Shown here in pieces: positions 23,732-33,350 of a stretch of 64,000 bases of DNA. This stretch comes from Hydractinia symbiolongicarpus (lineage: Eukaryota; Cnidaria; Hydrozoa; Anthoathecata; Hydractiniidae), in assembly GCF_029227915.1 (NCBI RefSeq), contig NC_079888.1, forward strand, positions 15,483,001 to 15,547,000, written 5' to 3'. A model generated the notes under the pieces. It was not told where the DNA came from, searched no databases, and saw only the letters and a list, made by a program, of their open reading frames with translations. The translations under genes and the position numbers were made by a program. Positions within the stretch are counted from its first letter, which is position 1. The number at the start of each line of letters is the position of its first letter.

Positions 23732-26530
23732 CTTCCAAACATGGTATTTAACCGTATATCATAAAACACCACCATAGGGAGGGTGTGGTGGGCACATGAA
23801 CTCTTGCCAGGGTGGGGAACCTATATGAGAAAATAATTCTAATCAAACTACACCGTGCTTGTTTAATTTGGTGAATTTTTAGTAAACATAAAGATTATTT
23901 TACGTACTATAGTAGTAACAGCTTTTTATAACCTTCGTTTAAACTTCTTTGAGCTAAAGAAATATCTGTCATAACTAACAACAAAATTTTTTTCATGTTT
24001 TGAGTCCCTTTTCCACAACATACTACCAACTTCGAACGATAAAGTTTGTTATCATGAGATAGCGCCAAATTTGAATAAATGTACAGACCGGAAACCTTCA
24101 ATAACAAATGGAACGTGCATTATGGTGGCTTCATCTTTCTTCTTTGTTTTTTTTTACTTTCTTTATCATTACTCGCTATTTTATTGGCAAGTTAATTAGT
24201 ACAAAATAATAAAAGTATGTTCTTTACATGTTGTTCAACATTTTGCCATTTTGGTCTTTTTTTTTATTAAAAATTTTATTAAATTTATTTTTATTCAACT
24301 TTTTCTTATTAAATCACTTTGTGAACATTGACCCCGTGACCATCACAATAAAGAGAAATATATCCCATCGTTTTTTAATTTAGCCACCCGTTTGACAAAT
24401 GCGTAAAAAATTCAGCGCTTACAAAAATGTAAACAAAATGATGTATGGTTTATAGTTATAGTTTATGGAACATGCGAGTAAGCCAATCAGTCTGGTCTTT
24501 AAAACCAACGCTTATCATAAACTTTTATTCCGCAGCGCAGTTCGCCTTTCCTCTGATATGTTTTAAAAGTTCTGCTTTGTCTTAACACTCTTGTCTCACT
24601 TTCGGCATGTAAAAATACAACAAACGTGGCGCAACGGACCGGTTTCAAAGGAGTGTGTAAACAAAGAAATATAAATAGAATTTAAATGGACGTAATATAG
24701 CTTTTTAAGCGAAAAAAATAACCTATGTAAACAGTACGATAGTATTAGTTGTAATTTTACGACTTAACTATCTTTTTTATTAAATTGAAAGATTTGAATT
24801 GTGAGCAGAGTTAATTATTTTAATCCTATTACATTAGAAAATCATCGGCTGTTGGTAAATTACAATAGCCGTGTTAAATTCCTTAATGTCAACAAACTTG
24901 TCATTCAAAATCTTGATAACGAAAGTTTATAGTAAAAACATCGAGAAAAAACACATTAATTGATTTCAAAGCTATGATAGTTATCTTTGAATATAAATAA
25001 TTTATTGTGTGAATAGTTTATTAAATTTAAATAATAGAGTTCATTGAAATGTACATCATATAATGATTAAAAGAATCGTAAAATGGAAAAATAATTCGTT
25101 GATATATGATTTGTTTTTGTGTTTAGAAGTTATTAAATATTCTATTTTTATTATCAAAGACGAAAATCTAAAAGTATTAAAAGTGAGGATTTTGAGCGGG
25201 TATTATGAAAGTGAAAGTTCATTCGTATGTGAGAAAAACAACATGAAAGCTTCGTTTTAAATTTTGTTTACAACTCCCCCTTTGAGGTTACCGGAAACTT
25301 GCTGTAGTCAAAGCATGCTTTATTTTTATACTAAGCATGCTTTATTCCAGTGTGAACCCCCCCCCCCTCTTTACACTGTATTCTTCTGCATGGATAAATA
25401 ATATAGCTAAGTTCTATTTTACTGCATTCAGGTTGGGCAAGCAAAAAGACTTAGGAATTGAATTATTGCAGCTGAGACATGAATGCTAGAAGATGGCGTA
25501 AGATATTTGTTTTAAGGATTTTTTATACTTTACTCCACTACTTGCTAATTCTTAAAATTTGCTAAGTAGGGGAGACAAAAGCATTTATGTTGCTTTGTTT
25601 GTGTAACATACAAATTGATCTCTACAGTACATTTAATTTGTTTTCAACTTTCGAAACGAGATAAATAGCAAAAAGTTAAACATGGTTTTGTAGTACATAG
25701 CTTGTTTAGTAAAGATACATCTCAAACTGGTTCTGAGATTTGTTTGAATATTGGCACAATATCTCGTCAGGCACGCTGTAGTATTAGTTTAGGTTGTATA
25801 TGGGCCTTGAAATCTACAGGATGAGAAATGATCCCATTTTCCTGCTACACTTTTTCTTTACAACCAACATTGAAGAGAGCTATAGATGAACATTTAAAGC
25901 TAATATTTTCTGCTCCAGCGCATTAGTCTTTTTGTCGCTTCCGAACTTATTGTTTCTTTTTACAAATTCTAACTTCTTTTTTAGGTCAAAGTTCCCTACT
26001 TTGCTTCATCAATCTCTGTTGTAAAATACTAGTAATAGCTCAAATAGGCGCTAGATCAGGCAAAACTGGAAACGTGAAACATGTATCTTCATGTGAAGCA
26101 GACACAACTGTAGGACAATATGGAACATTTCACCTGCAGTTTTGCCCAATAGACATTAATAAAGCAGGTAAAAATGACTATGCGGCTTCTTTAAACACAT
26201 TAATATACAGAACTTGTTTGAAAAGCAGTTTTTACCTGAAATGTATAAGTATTTACAAATAAAGAAATTAAAAAATAAAAAGTTCATTAAGTTTCTTTCT
26301 GTAAACGTTAATTTATAATGTAACAAACAAAGGGATTCCTTGTTTCGTGTCACAAGAAAAATCTAGCTTTCGTTCAATGTATAGGATATTTAACGAACAA
26401 ATTTTTGGTATGCCGTGGCGTAATGGCTTCTCTATTTTTGGTGTAGTCAACTTCTGTGCCGTTTCTAATTAATAGAATGTTCTAAAAATACGGCTTACTA
26501 TGATTCACAACATAAAAATTCATGCTTGAG
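23732..26530. other. Long stretch without a recognised gene
   Basis: Contains a partial further copy of the DIRS end (CTTGCCAGGGTGGGGAAC, about 23803-23820), a direct repeat AAGCATGCTTTATT at 25309 and 25334, a run of ten C at 25360, and open frames at 25063-25260 and 26074-26262 that lack any recognisable domain. A possible acceptor (TTCTTTTTTAG at 25984) precedes the latter, but no partner exon is seen. Confidence 0.4.
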
Positions 26531-26570
26531 TATAAAAAGGTCAGGCCGCATTAAGGATGATGCATTCAGT
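26531..26570 (+). promoter_or_regulatory. Candidate core promoter of the cGAS-like receptor gene
   Basis: TATAAAAAG at 26531-26539 lies 37 bases before an initiator-like TTCAGT at 26565-26570, about 140 bases before the ATG. Slightly upstream (about 26474-26483) AGAATGTTCT fits the GAAnnTTC inverted unit of heat-shock-factor sites. Spacing supports but does not prove use. Confidence 0.4.
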
Positions 26571-26708
26571 GCAATAAGATCCAAGAATATTTTTGTCGTA
26601 TATTTCCATGTTTTGTGTTTGTTTAAACTCGTACCGTACACTGATTAAGTCCTTTTTTTTTAAGAGCGCCTTGATAAATTTCGATACTTCCAAAAATTAA
26701 ACGAAAGA

Positions 26709-28046
26709 ATGTCTTCAAATACGCTGTCGTTTATAGACGCGCTGGTTCACATTGAAAGTGGTATTGGTAAAACGCAAAAAGAAGGTTTGAAAAATATTTA
26801 CTATGCTGGGAGTGCCAGGGAAGGAGCAATGTTGTCTCGGTTATTTGGTCCAAGTGAATATGAAAACCAGAGAATTAACAAAGAGATAGAGGCAGATATA
26901 GAATACAATCTACTTGAAATTCCCCTTTCACATAAGCAGAATATTGAGGATATTCACGGGAAAAAAGGGTACGTGAGAATCAAGTGCACAGAAGATGAAC
27001 TAAAGATTTTTCTAGCTCCCACAAACTGGAAAGTGGATTTCTCGAAGCATGCAGACATTTTGGAGGGCCTGCTTGTCAATGGGTATGTCAAAACACACTG
27101 GATAAAAGAAGTTGCTAAAGCCAAAGTCAAAGTAAGAAATGATAATCATGTTATTGAACTGATATTGGCTTTTATTTTAAACGTCGAATTAGATCGAGTT
27201 TCTCTTTCCCCTCCAAAAGATAAAGTAACCAAGTCGTCGGTTGAAACACAAATAAGCTTATATGTTGATGAAATTTTCAAGTTAGCCTTGTCTTGGGATG
27301 CTGTTCTTGTTATTCAATTAAGTTGGTGGCCAGAAGTTGCTAAAGAATGGGTAACAAGAAAAAGAAAATGGCCAGGTGTTGAAATTGTCGAGAATTTAAC
27401 ACGTGTTGGATACATTATTACAAAACCTTCAGCTGAGAACAAACTTGATGTCCAAACTACAGAGCTGAGATATTCTTTTGCTAATGTAGAAAGAGAATTG
27501 ATAAACATGAGATCGGTTCAGCAGAATTTTATTTATGTTCTATTTAAGTCAATGATATACCAACACCTGAAACCACTTCATAAAGAAAATATACATTCTT
27601 TCATCGGGAAAACTGTTATGTTCTGGACATGCGAAGAACATGGCATAAATGATCCTCTTTGGGAAAGTGATGACAAATCAACGATTCACGCACTTTCTCA
27701 TCTCTTTAAAAAACTTTTAAAATACATTGAAGAAGATGATCATCTACCTTACTATTTCATTCCAAGTATAAATGTGATCGAAAAGATGACGGATAGTTTA
27801 AAACGAAACGTTGTGTCCAAAATAAAATTGATATTATCAGATGTACTCTTGTATGTTCCTGATAACATTGAGGAAGTAATCGAAGCGAGTGAAGAGATGG
27901 TGAAGATAATGGAGTCAGCTGGTGAAATTATGACAGCTATTAGGCAAAACAACTTCGCAATATTTTTAAGACGACCAGATTTGATTAAAAAGGCATTGGA
28001 AATTTACGGGGAAAAAATAATGGCGATTATGAAAGAAAGATTGTAA
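26709..28046 (+). CDS. cGAS-like receptor (Mab-21 domain nucleotidyltransferase), intact
   Basis: A single uninterrupted exon of 445 codons, the usual size for this family. Members sense foreign nucleic acid or other ligands in the cytosol and make cyclic nucleotide messengers for STING-type receptors. The nucleotidyltransferase signature is complete: AGSAREGA with Gly34-Ser35, a metal-binding pair Glu61 and Asp63 in KEIEADIEY, and a third acid, Asp197, in ALSWDAVLVIQLSWWP, aligned with the third Asp of cGAS. The C-terminal Mab-21 half has ELRYSFANVERELI (253-266), SFIGKTVMFWTCEEHG (297-312) and LPYYFIPSINVIEKM (346-360). No cGAS-type zinc ribbon (H-C-C-C insertion) is seen, so dsDNA sensing by the cGAS mode is doubtful; ligand unknown. 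The start is the first in-frame ATG, 6 bases after an AACGAA string. Mab-21-like proteins without enzyme activity exist, but the intact triad argues for an enzyme. Confidence 0.88.
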   Translation: MSSNTLSFIDALVHIESGIGKTQKEGLKNIYYAGSAREGAMLSRLFGPSEYENQRINKEIEADIEYNLLEIPLSHKQNIEDIHGKKGYVRIKCTEDELKIFLAPTNWKVDFSKHADILEGLLVNGYVKTHWIKEVAKAKVKVRNDNHVIELILAFILNVELDRVSLSPPKDKVTKSSVETQISLYVDEIFKLALSWDAVLVIQLSWWPEVAKEWVTRKRKWPGVEIVENLTRVGYIITKPSAENKLDVQTTELRYSFANVERELINMRSVQQNFIYVLFKSMIYQHLKPLHKENIHSFIGKTVMFWTCEEHGINDPLWESDDKSTIHALSHLFKKLLKYIEEDDHLPYYFIPSINVIEKMTDSLKRNVVSKIKLILSDVLLYVPDNIEEVIEASEEMVKIMESAGEIMTAIRQNNFAIFLRRPDLIKKALEIYGEKIMAIMKERL

Positions 28047-28470
28047 AAATTTATCGGTTTTAAAAAAAACATTACAAACAATTTAACTGTTTTCTATATA
28101 CTTTAGGGCGACAGGAAGACATTCGTGGAAAAATTGGACATTTTTATTGATTATTTATCTAATAATGAATTTTTTAATTATGAAATATTGTCAATACACG
28201 TATTTTTTAACCAATCGCTTTACAAGCAAAAGGTCTTCCAAATTTCCAAGCAAACGAAATTTGGTATTTATAACAAGTTTAAGACCAGTAGGAGTATACA
28301 TTTGATAAAACCTTTTAAATTTCTTACGATTCTTATCATAATACTATTCAATGTCCCGTGGATGAATCTACGTTTTTTCTTCCTTTTATATACTCCATTT
28401 TGAGTGTCTTAATACTTTGGTACCATTTTGCGCAGAGACTGACATACCATGGCTATTATTACAGAAACTA
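28047..28470. other. 3' flank of the receptor gene, no further gene
   Basis: AT-rich. Frames at 28125-28403 and 28358-28680 have no recognisable content; the latter mostly reads through a MITE. No clear AATAAA was found close to the stop. Confidence 0.4.
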
Positions 28471-28653
28471 CAATCCCGGCCAATATATAATAGAATTCCT
28501 TCTTGTTGGACTGAAGAAACCTGCCCCCTCCCCCCCTTAAACAGTGTTGACTTTGGCTGTTCCTTGAATGCTCAAAATTTAACACAAATCAACATTGTGT
28601 ATGGGGCTAGGGGGGAAGGACAGCTAAATTCCAATAGTTTTGGCCAGTATTGT
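28470..28653. repeat. MITE-like repeat, left copy
   Basis: About 184 bases with imperfect inverted ends (ACAATCCCGGCCAATATA at the left; complement of ACAATACTGGCCAAAACTA at the right), noncoding, with runs of C and G inside. A nearly identical copy in the same orientation lies at 29254-29437. Confidence 0.7.
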
Positions 28654-28790
28654 CTGCATATTCTTGCTGTTGAGACTTAGTTTTTTTTTGAAGGTATTAA
28701 CACAAAATCTTATTTTTATGTTTTGGTCTGTATATATCTTTTTCACAGACATGGACTGTCAGCATATAAACAGTTTTATTTCTTATATTC

Positions 28791-29010
28791 GACGGTTCAC
28801 GGGCGTCAATCGTGAAATTTTAAAGAAGTATATTCAATAATTCTTTTTTAGAAATTGACTGTTCACGAGCATGAACCGTCAAATAATAAAAATTATATTT
28901 TTATAGTCTTTCTTATATTCGACGGTTCACGGGCGTGAACCGTCAAAAATATAAAAAATATATTTGATAATTCTTTTTTAGAAATTGACGGTTCACGGGC
29001 GTGAACCGTC
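28791..29010. repeat. Palindromic minisatellite, four units
   Basis: The 24-base palindrome GACGGTTCACG-GG-CGTGAACCGTC occurs at 28921 and 28987 perfectly and in mutated form at 28791 and 28857. Units are 64-66 bases apart; the AT-rich linkers alternate between two types, giving a ~130-bp higher-order period. Confidence 0.85.
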
Positions 29011-29253
29011 AAATAATAAAAAATAGATTTTTTTGGCTATCACAGCACTTGCCAGCCTGTTTTTTTGGTTTGTTTACATTTTGACATGGAAATGAGGCTT
29101 CGATTTTGAAAAAGAGGCTGCACATGTTTCAGATCAAAAAATGGTGGCTAACAAGGCTGGCTAATGTGCTGTAGTAGCTCTGTGCTTGGTAGACGTCTTA
29201 TTTTAAAAATGTACACCCCCTACTGAACTGTATATAATTCATATTTCTCTCAG

Positions 29254-29437
29254 ACAATCCCGGCCAATATATAATGGAATTCCTTCTTGTTGGACTGAAG
29301 AAACCTGCCCCCTCCCCCCCTTAAACAGTGTTGACTTTGGCTGTTCCTTGAATGCTCAAAATTTAACACAAATCAACATTGTGTATGGGGCTAGGGGGGA
29401 AGGACAGCTAAATTCCAATAGTTTTGGCCAGTATTGT
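29254..29437. repeat. MITE-like repeat, right copy
   Basis: Same sequence and orientation as 28470-28653, with only a few differences (for example ATAATGG for ATAATAG). Together the two copies bracket the minisatellite. Confidence 0.7.
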
Positions 29438-29500
29438 AGTTGAATTACAAAAGTGTAATCTGTGACAAAAACATTTCCTTAAGAACAGCAGCATATTTAG

Positions 29501-29974
29501 GTCTACAAAATTTATAGTTTCGTGTATTCTAAACAAATCTATGATGTATCTAATGTCCTGTTAATTTTTGTGTTGAAGTTTGTTGTCACTTGTGTCAATG
29601 CAAGCAAATTTCCAATGAGTAATAGAAAAGACAGTTCGAAATTAACCGGCAAAGTAATGAAAACGATTCTGGCAAGAAAACATGCAGAAAAGTATATTAA
29701 CAGTGCGAAAGTTCTTAAGTTCAATAGAGATGAAATATGCACAAGTTGGGCAAAGCAATTCAACTCTTGCTGCAGAATCAATCAAGTTAATATGAAACCT
29801 GCAACCGGTAAAAAATTTGATCAGCAAGAGGTAATCATTAAAAAACGGGGAAACATATGTGGAATACTGCAAATTCAAATATATGGATTGCAAAAGAGAA
29901 ACTATGGGCGTGAATGGAAATTATCAATGCATTCGTGCGTGGACGCTATGCAGGTTCGATTGTATGAAGTATAA
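29501..29974 (+). CDS. Possible exon of a secreted protein, unknown
   Basis: An open stretch follows an acceptor-like ATATTTAG (29493-29500) and runs to a stop at 29974. It has a hydrophobic segment (NVLLIFVLKFVVTCVNA) and later five scattered cysteines including a CC pair. The only ATG after the hydrophobic part is at 29618, so if the exon is real its start codon is in an earlier exon that I cannot locate. It may equally be chance. Confidence 0.22.
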   Translation, partial: VYKIYSFVYSKQIYDVSNVLLIFVLKFVVTCVNASKFPMSNRKDSSKLTGKVMKTILARKHAEKYINSAKVLKFNRDEICTSWAKQFNSCCRINQVNMKPATGKKFDQQEVIIKKRGNICGILQIQIYGLQKRNYGREWKLSMHSCVDAMQVRLYEV

Positions 29975-30239
29975 GAAATTGATGGGAATTCATCCTAACA
30001 ATAAATAATGTTTGCACAGATTAAATGTTTTAAAAAGATAAACACATTAAAACTTGTCCAAAAAGAAAATTTAATGCAAAAATATATCTGACCAGGCGCG
30101 GATCCAGGGTTAGTCAGATAAGTCGCGTGACTAAGTGTAAATTTGACGAAAAATGTTAGCCAAGCGAATGATGTCGACGATCCAGGTGTTGCATACGGAG
30201 CGCGTTAAAAAATCAGATTGTAATTCATGTACGGCGAAA

Positions 30240-30480
30240 AGCCATGGTTCACAGCCCTCTCCATTTCGCCTATGGCGATGGTGACGTCAAAGCTGTGACG
30301 TCGCTACCATATAGACTGAGAGGGTTGCAAGTTATAGCTTACAGATTTTGACTGATTCATTTTGACTAATCAGTCACTCAGTCAGTCAAAAATCAAATAG
30401 CTATGGCCCGCAACCCTCCCCATCTCACCTAAGGGGCATGTGACGTCAAAATCGTGACGTAATTTTCACACTCTATGCGT
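30240..30480. repeat. Diverged internal duplication with paired CRE-like sites
   Basis: Two related ~60-base segments (about 30255-30315 and 30410-30470) each carry TGACGTCAAA followed 6-7 bases later by GTGACGT. It lies in the 5' noncoding part of the hAT element and could belong to its promoter, which is inference. Confidence 0.4.
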
Positions 30481-30639
30481 AGTCCAACAATATGTGGCCC
30501 GCAGCCGGCGTAGGAAATTTAGGTTCCGTATAGCGTGGTTACTTATAACCTGTTAGGCTATAGTTTTAACTGCCATCCGTCAGGATTAGTCAAAGACTCA
30601 CGCCTTTTGGCTTGGTTTCTTTTATTCTTCGTTTAAAGA

Positions 30640-31208
30640 TCCTTCAAGATGACATTATGCTATTTTGTCCAGAAAGTAATCGTACAAGATTAATTGATGT
30701 TTGTAAAACGCGTTGGGCTGCTAGAATAGAAGGGCTCCATATCTTTGAAGAGCTTTATATTGCTATTGTCAAAACTCTGGAACAGATGGACCAGAATTTA
30801 GATAAACAAATAGGTATTAACACCCAATCGAAGGCTGGACCATTACTTCTCTCTCTTAAGTCATTTGTATATCTTGTGGCATTAGTTATTACAAGGCACA
30901 TTTTTGATTTAATGCTTCCTGTAACAAAGCTTTTGCAATCAAAGACTGAAACAGATATTTTGGATGGTTGTGAACTTATTAATTCTTTAAAACACTTAAC
31001 AATGTCGATAAGAAACAATATAGATTATCATAATGAATGGTATTCATCAGCCATTGATTTAGCCTCAAAAGTTGATATTCTAGAATACAAAAAAAAAACT
31101 TGTGGCAGACAAACAACACGGTCAAATGTTACTGCAGATTCACCATCGCAATATTGCAAACGTGTGATCACAATTCCTTTTATTGCCACACGTCATTTTT
31201 CCATGTAA
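30640..31208 (+). pseudogene. hAT transposase fragment (ZMYM/THAP9-like repressor type)
   Basis: The open frame contains LIDVCKTRWAARIEGLHIF, LVALVITRHIFDLMLPVTKL and the motif KKTCGRQTTRSNV, all characteristic of the hAT proteins annotated as zinc-finger MYM-type or kinase-inhibitor-repressor-like in invertebrates. The BED finger and first catalytic acid are missing upstream, and the frame is lost after KRVITIPF, where the C-terminal dimerisation domain should follow. A remnant; the preceding bases 30612-30639 are open but not recognisable. Confidence 0.8.
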
Positions 31209-31942
31209 TTGGTCCAGCCTTCCCTTTTTCTGATTCCTTCTAAATAAATAAATAATAAAGTGTAATTAAGTAAGTCCCTAATATAGTATATAAATAATTA
31301 ACATACCTTTTTTTTATCACACTTTATCCGTCTACTCATTATTATATCGTTCCTGTACATCTGAACAAATACATGGGTTGAGGTGTGTATGTATCATATC
31401 ACATGTATGTACATTTCATCTTCATTATCCTGGTATTTCCATATTCTTTTGTTTTTGTTATGATTGTGTTTTATTTTGCTGTCCATGGCTGGTGTGATCA
31501 TTTGATTCACCTAGTCATGCTGATGAAGCCTGATATTGGCAGAAACAGCAAGAGTTTATAAATATTAAAATATATTCACAATTGTCTCACTTTATTGTAG
31601 TTAATCCCTGTTAATTTTAGTGCTTTTATCTATCTAAAATAAGACGTGTAAGACGGAGAGTTTATTCTTATAAAAAATGTTCTTAGGAGATTTTCTTATA
31701 GCTTAGCGTTTCTTTTCGTCAATTTTATTAATAACTAGATAAATCGGAAGACAATTTTTGGCGATTTTTTTACCCGCAAAGCTTAAATTAGCGAAAGTTT
31801 CTGGGGCTTCGCCCCATACCCCACCTGGGGGGCTTACAGCGCCTCTCAGGACCCCTAGCTGCTAAATTCAAGACTAGTCCAAATATTGCTGCGCAGCAGC
31901 AATATTTTGACTAAGTCTTGAAAAAGTCTGGATCCGCCCCTG

Positions 31943-32607
31943 CTGACCTAATCCCCTATTAAAAGAAAGCCTCTACTTTCCTAATGTTTACTAAGGAACA
32001 GGTGGCTACAGAATTCTTCTATGTGGGGAAGTTAGGAAGATGTTTTAAAAATTGACTACCATCTTAAAGCAGAGGACAAACACTTCAACAGTACAACTAC
32101 ATAAATTAGCCAAAAGATTTACGAATCCAGAAAAATGTTCTATGGAAGTAATGGCATCTGGCATTGTCTAATTCCTCCTTATCAAAGATTACATAGATAT
32201 TTAAGGGGTAGTTTCGACTAATGGTCAATATCAAAATACCTGAGAGATATGAGACCTAAAACTTTGGTGTGCTGGTGTCTAATATATAAATATGAAAGCA
32301 CAGTAACTATCCAAGATCATATCCATGCCGTAAAGCAAAAAAGAGTTCTTAAATAAGTGAGTGCGGAATTTGACCCTCCCCCGGACCTTTTAACTAAAAT
32401 TGCTGCAATTAAGACTTTCCCTCAATATCCTAAACAAAACATGGGTATAAATAGTTAATACGGTAACCAATTAGCTCCACCCCAATCATAAGCTATAAAA
32501 AAAAAGTCATTATAGGGGATTGGGTTGGATTCAATGTAGCAAATATTGCAACTTTCCAATACATTAGTTTACCGATTTTGGTATGAAAGGGTCGAGGTAT
32601 GATTGTG
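31943..32607. other. No gene seen
   Basis: AT-rich sequence with no recognised features. Confidence 0.4.
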
Positions 32608-33019
32608 TATATAAAAGCATTTTCACAAGAAACAGTTTCTACACTCCGTGAATACTAATTTGTGAAAAACTAGTAAGGTTAAAGTTGACCTTAGTTTGTA
32701 AGAGATAGAATTTTATATTATTATAAATTGTTTTGTTAATTTCTTTTTAGAAAAAAAGGCAAATTAAAACATTTTAATAGGGATGGGTTGTATTCAAGGC
32801 AGTGTTGATTGTCCAAAACTTTATTGCATTTATAACAAGGAAAATATATTGAAGGAGCAAAAAAAATTCATTATCCGTGACTTTCGTGTTGTAAGAAAAG
32901 GTTTTAGTTTTAAACCACACAAAAGAAAGAATAAAAAAAAAACAAAAAACAAATGTGACATGTTGTTGTTTTGCTTGCAGGAGCAGACATCACGTTGTGA
33001 AAGAAGCGAATGTAAATGA
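32608..33019 (+). CDS. Possible small gene with MGC N-terminus
   Basis: A TATATAAAAG box at about 32608 precedes a candidate first exon, a GTAAGG donor (about 32671), a TTCTTTTTAG acceptor at 32750 and an ATG at 32783. The frame MGCIQGSVDCPKLYC... runs 78 codons to 33019. Gly2-Cys3 is the pattern for N-myristoylation plus palmitoylation. A second candidate intron (GTAAGA at about 32893, CTTGCAG at 32980) would leave about 48 residues in the same frame. The lysine-rich middle is background-like, so coding status is uncertain. Confidence 0.3.
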
Positions 33020-33261
33020 AAAATTACAAGATTATACCGATGTGCAATAATTCTGAAGATTTTTATCGTCAGCTAAAATATCCGGACTAGTCCGCAGACC
33101 CGGCGTTAAAATTCCATGTTATGCCCTCAGTAATCAAGCATTAAATGCCTGGTTAAGCGCTAAGTCCAGGTAAATTGTGCCGCACAACAAGGTGGGGTGT
33201 TAAAGTAAAGGTATACAGTATGTTGCGGATCCACAAAATCCTACAGCGTTCAGTTGTATTA

Positions 33262-33350
33262 TACTTTCCACAAAATAACTTCGGTTTGAATAAAACCACG
33301 GGAAACAACAGCCATTGTTCCCGTGGTTTTATTTTATTTTGCGGAAAAAC
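33262..33350. repeat. Long hairpin (foldback repeat)
   Basis: AATAAAACCACGGGAA and TTCCCGTGGTTTTATT pair with a short loop around CAGCCA, extended by the outer arms CCACAAAATAA and TTATTTTGCGG. Folds to a stem of some 30 base pairs. Probably a foldback MITE. Confidence 0.7.

Larger units (their letters stand above)
30093..31942 (+). mobile_element. hAT-superfamily transposon, internally deleted
   Basis: Ends CAGGCGCGGATCCAG and the complement of CAGGGGCGGATCCAG are inverted with one mismatch. CTGAC sits on both sides (30088-30092 and 31943-31947), a 5-bp target duplication, shorter than the 8 bp usual for hAT but as reported for the hAT5 group. A sub-terminal palindrome (ATTGCTGCGCAGCAAT) lies near the right end. 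Carries a transposase fragment. Confidence 0.85.

Noticed and set aside
28791-29010. CRISPR-like array of palindromic repeats with spacers
   Set aside because: The spacers are AT-rich and repeat in two alternating types, units are few, and the context is an animal genome; this is a minisatellite.
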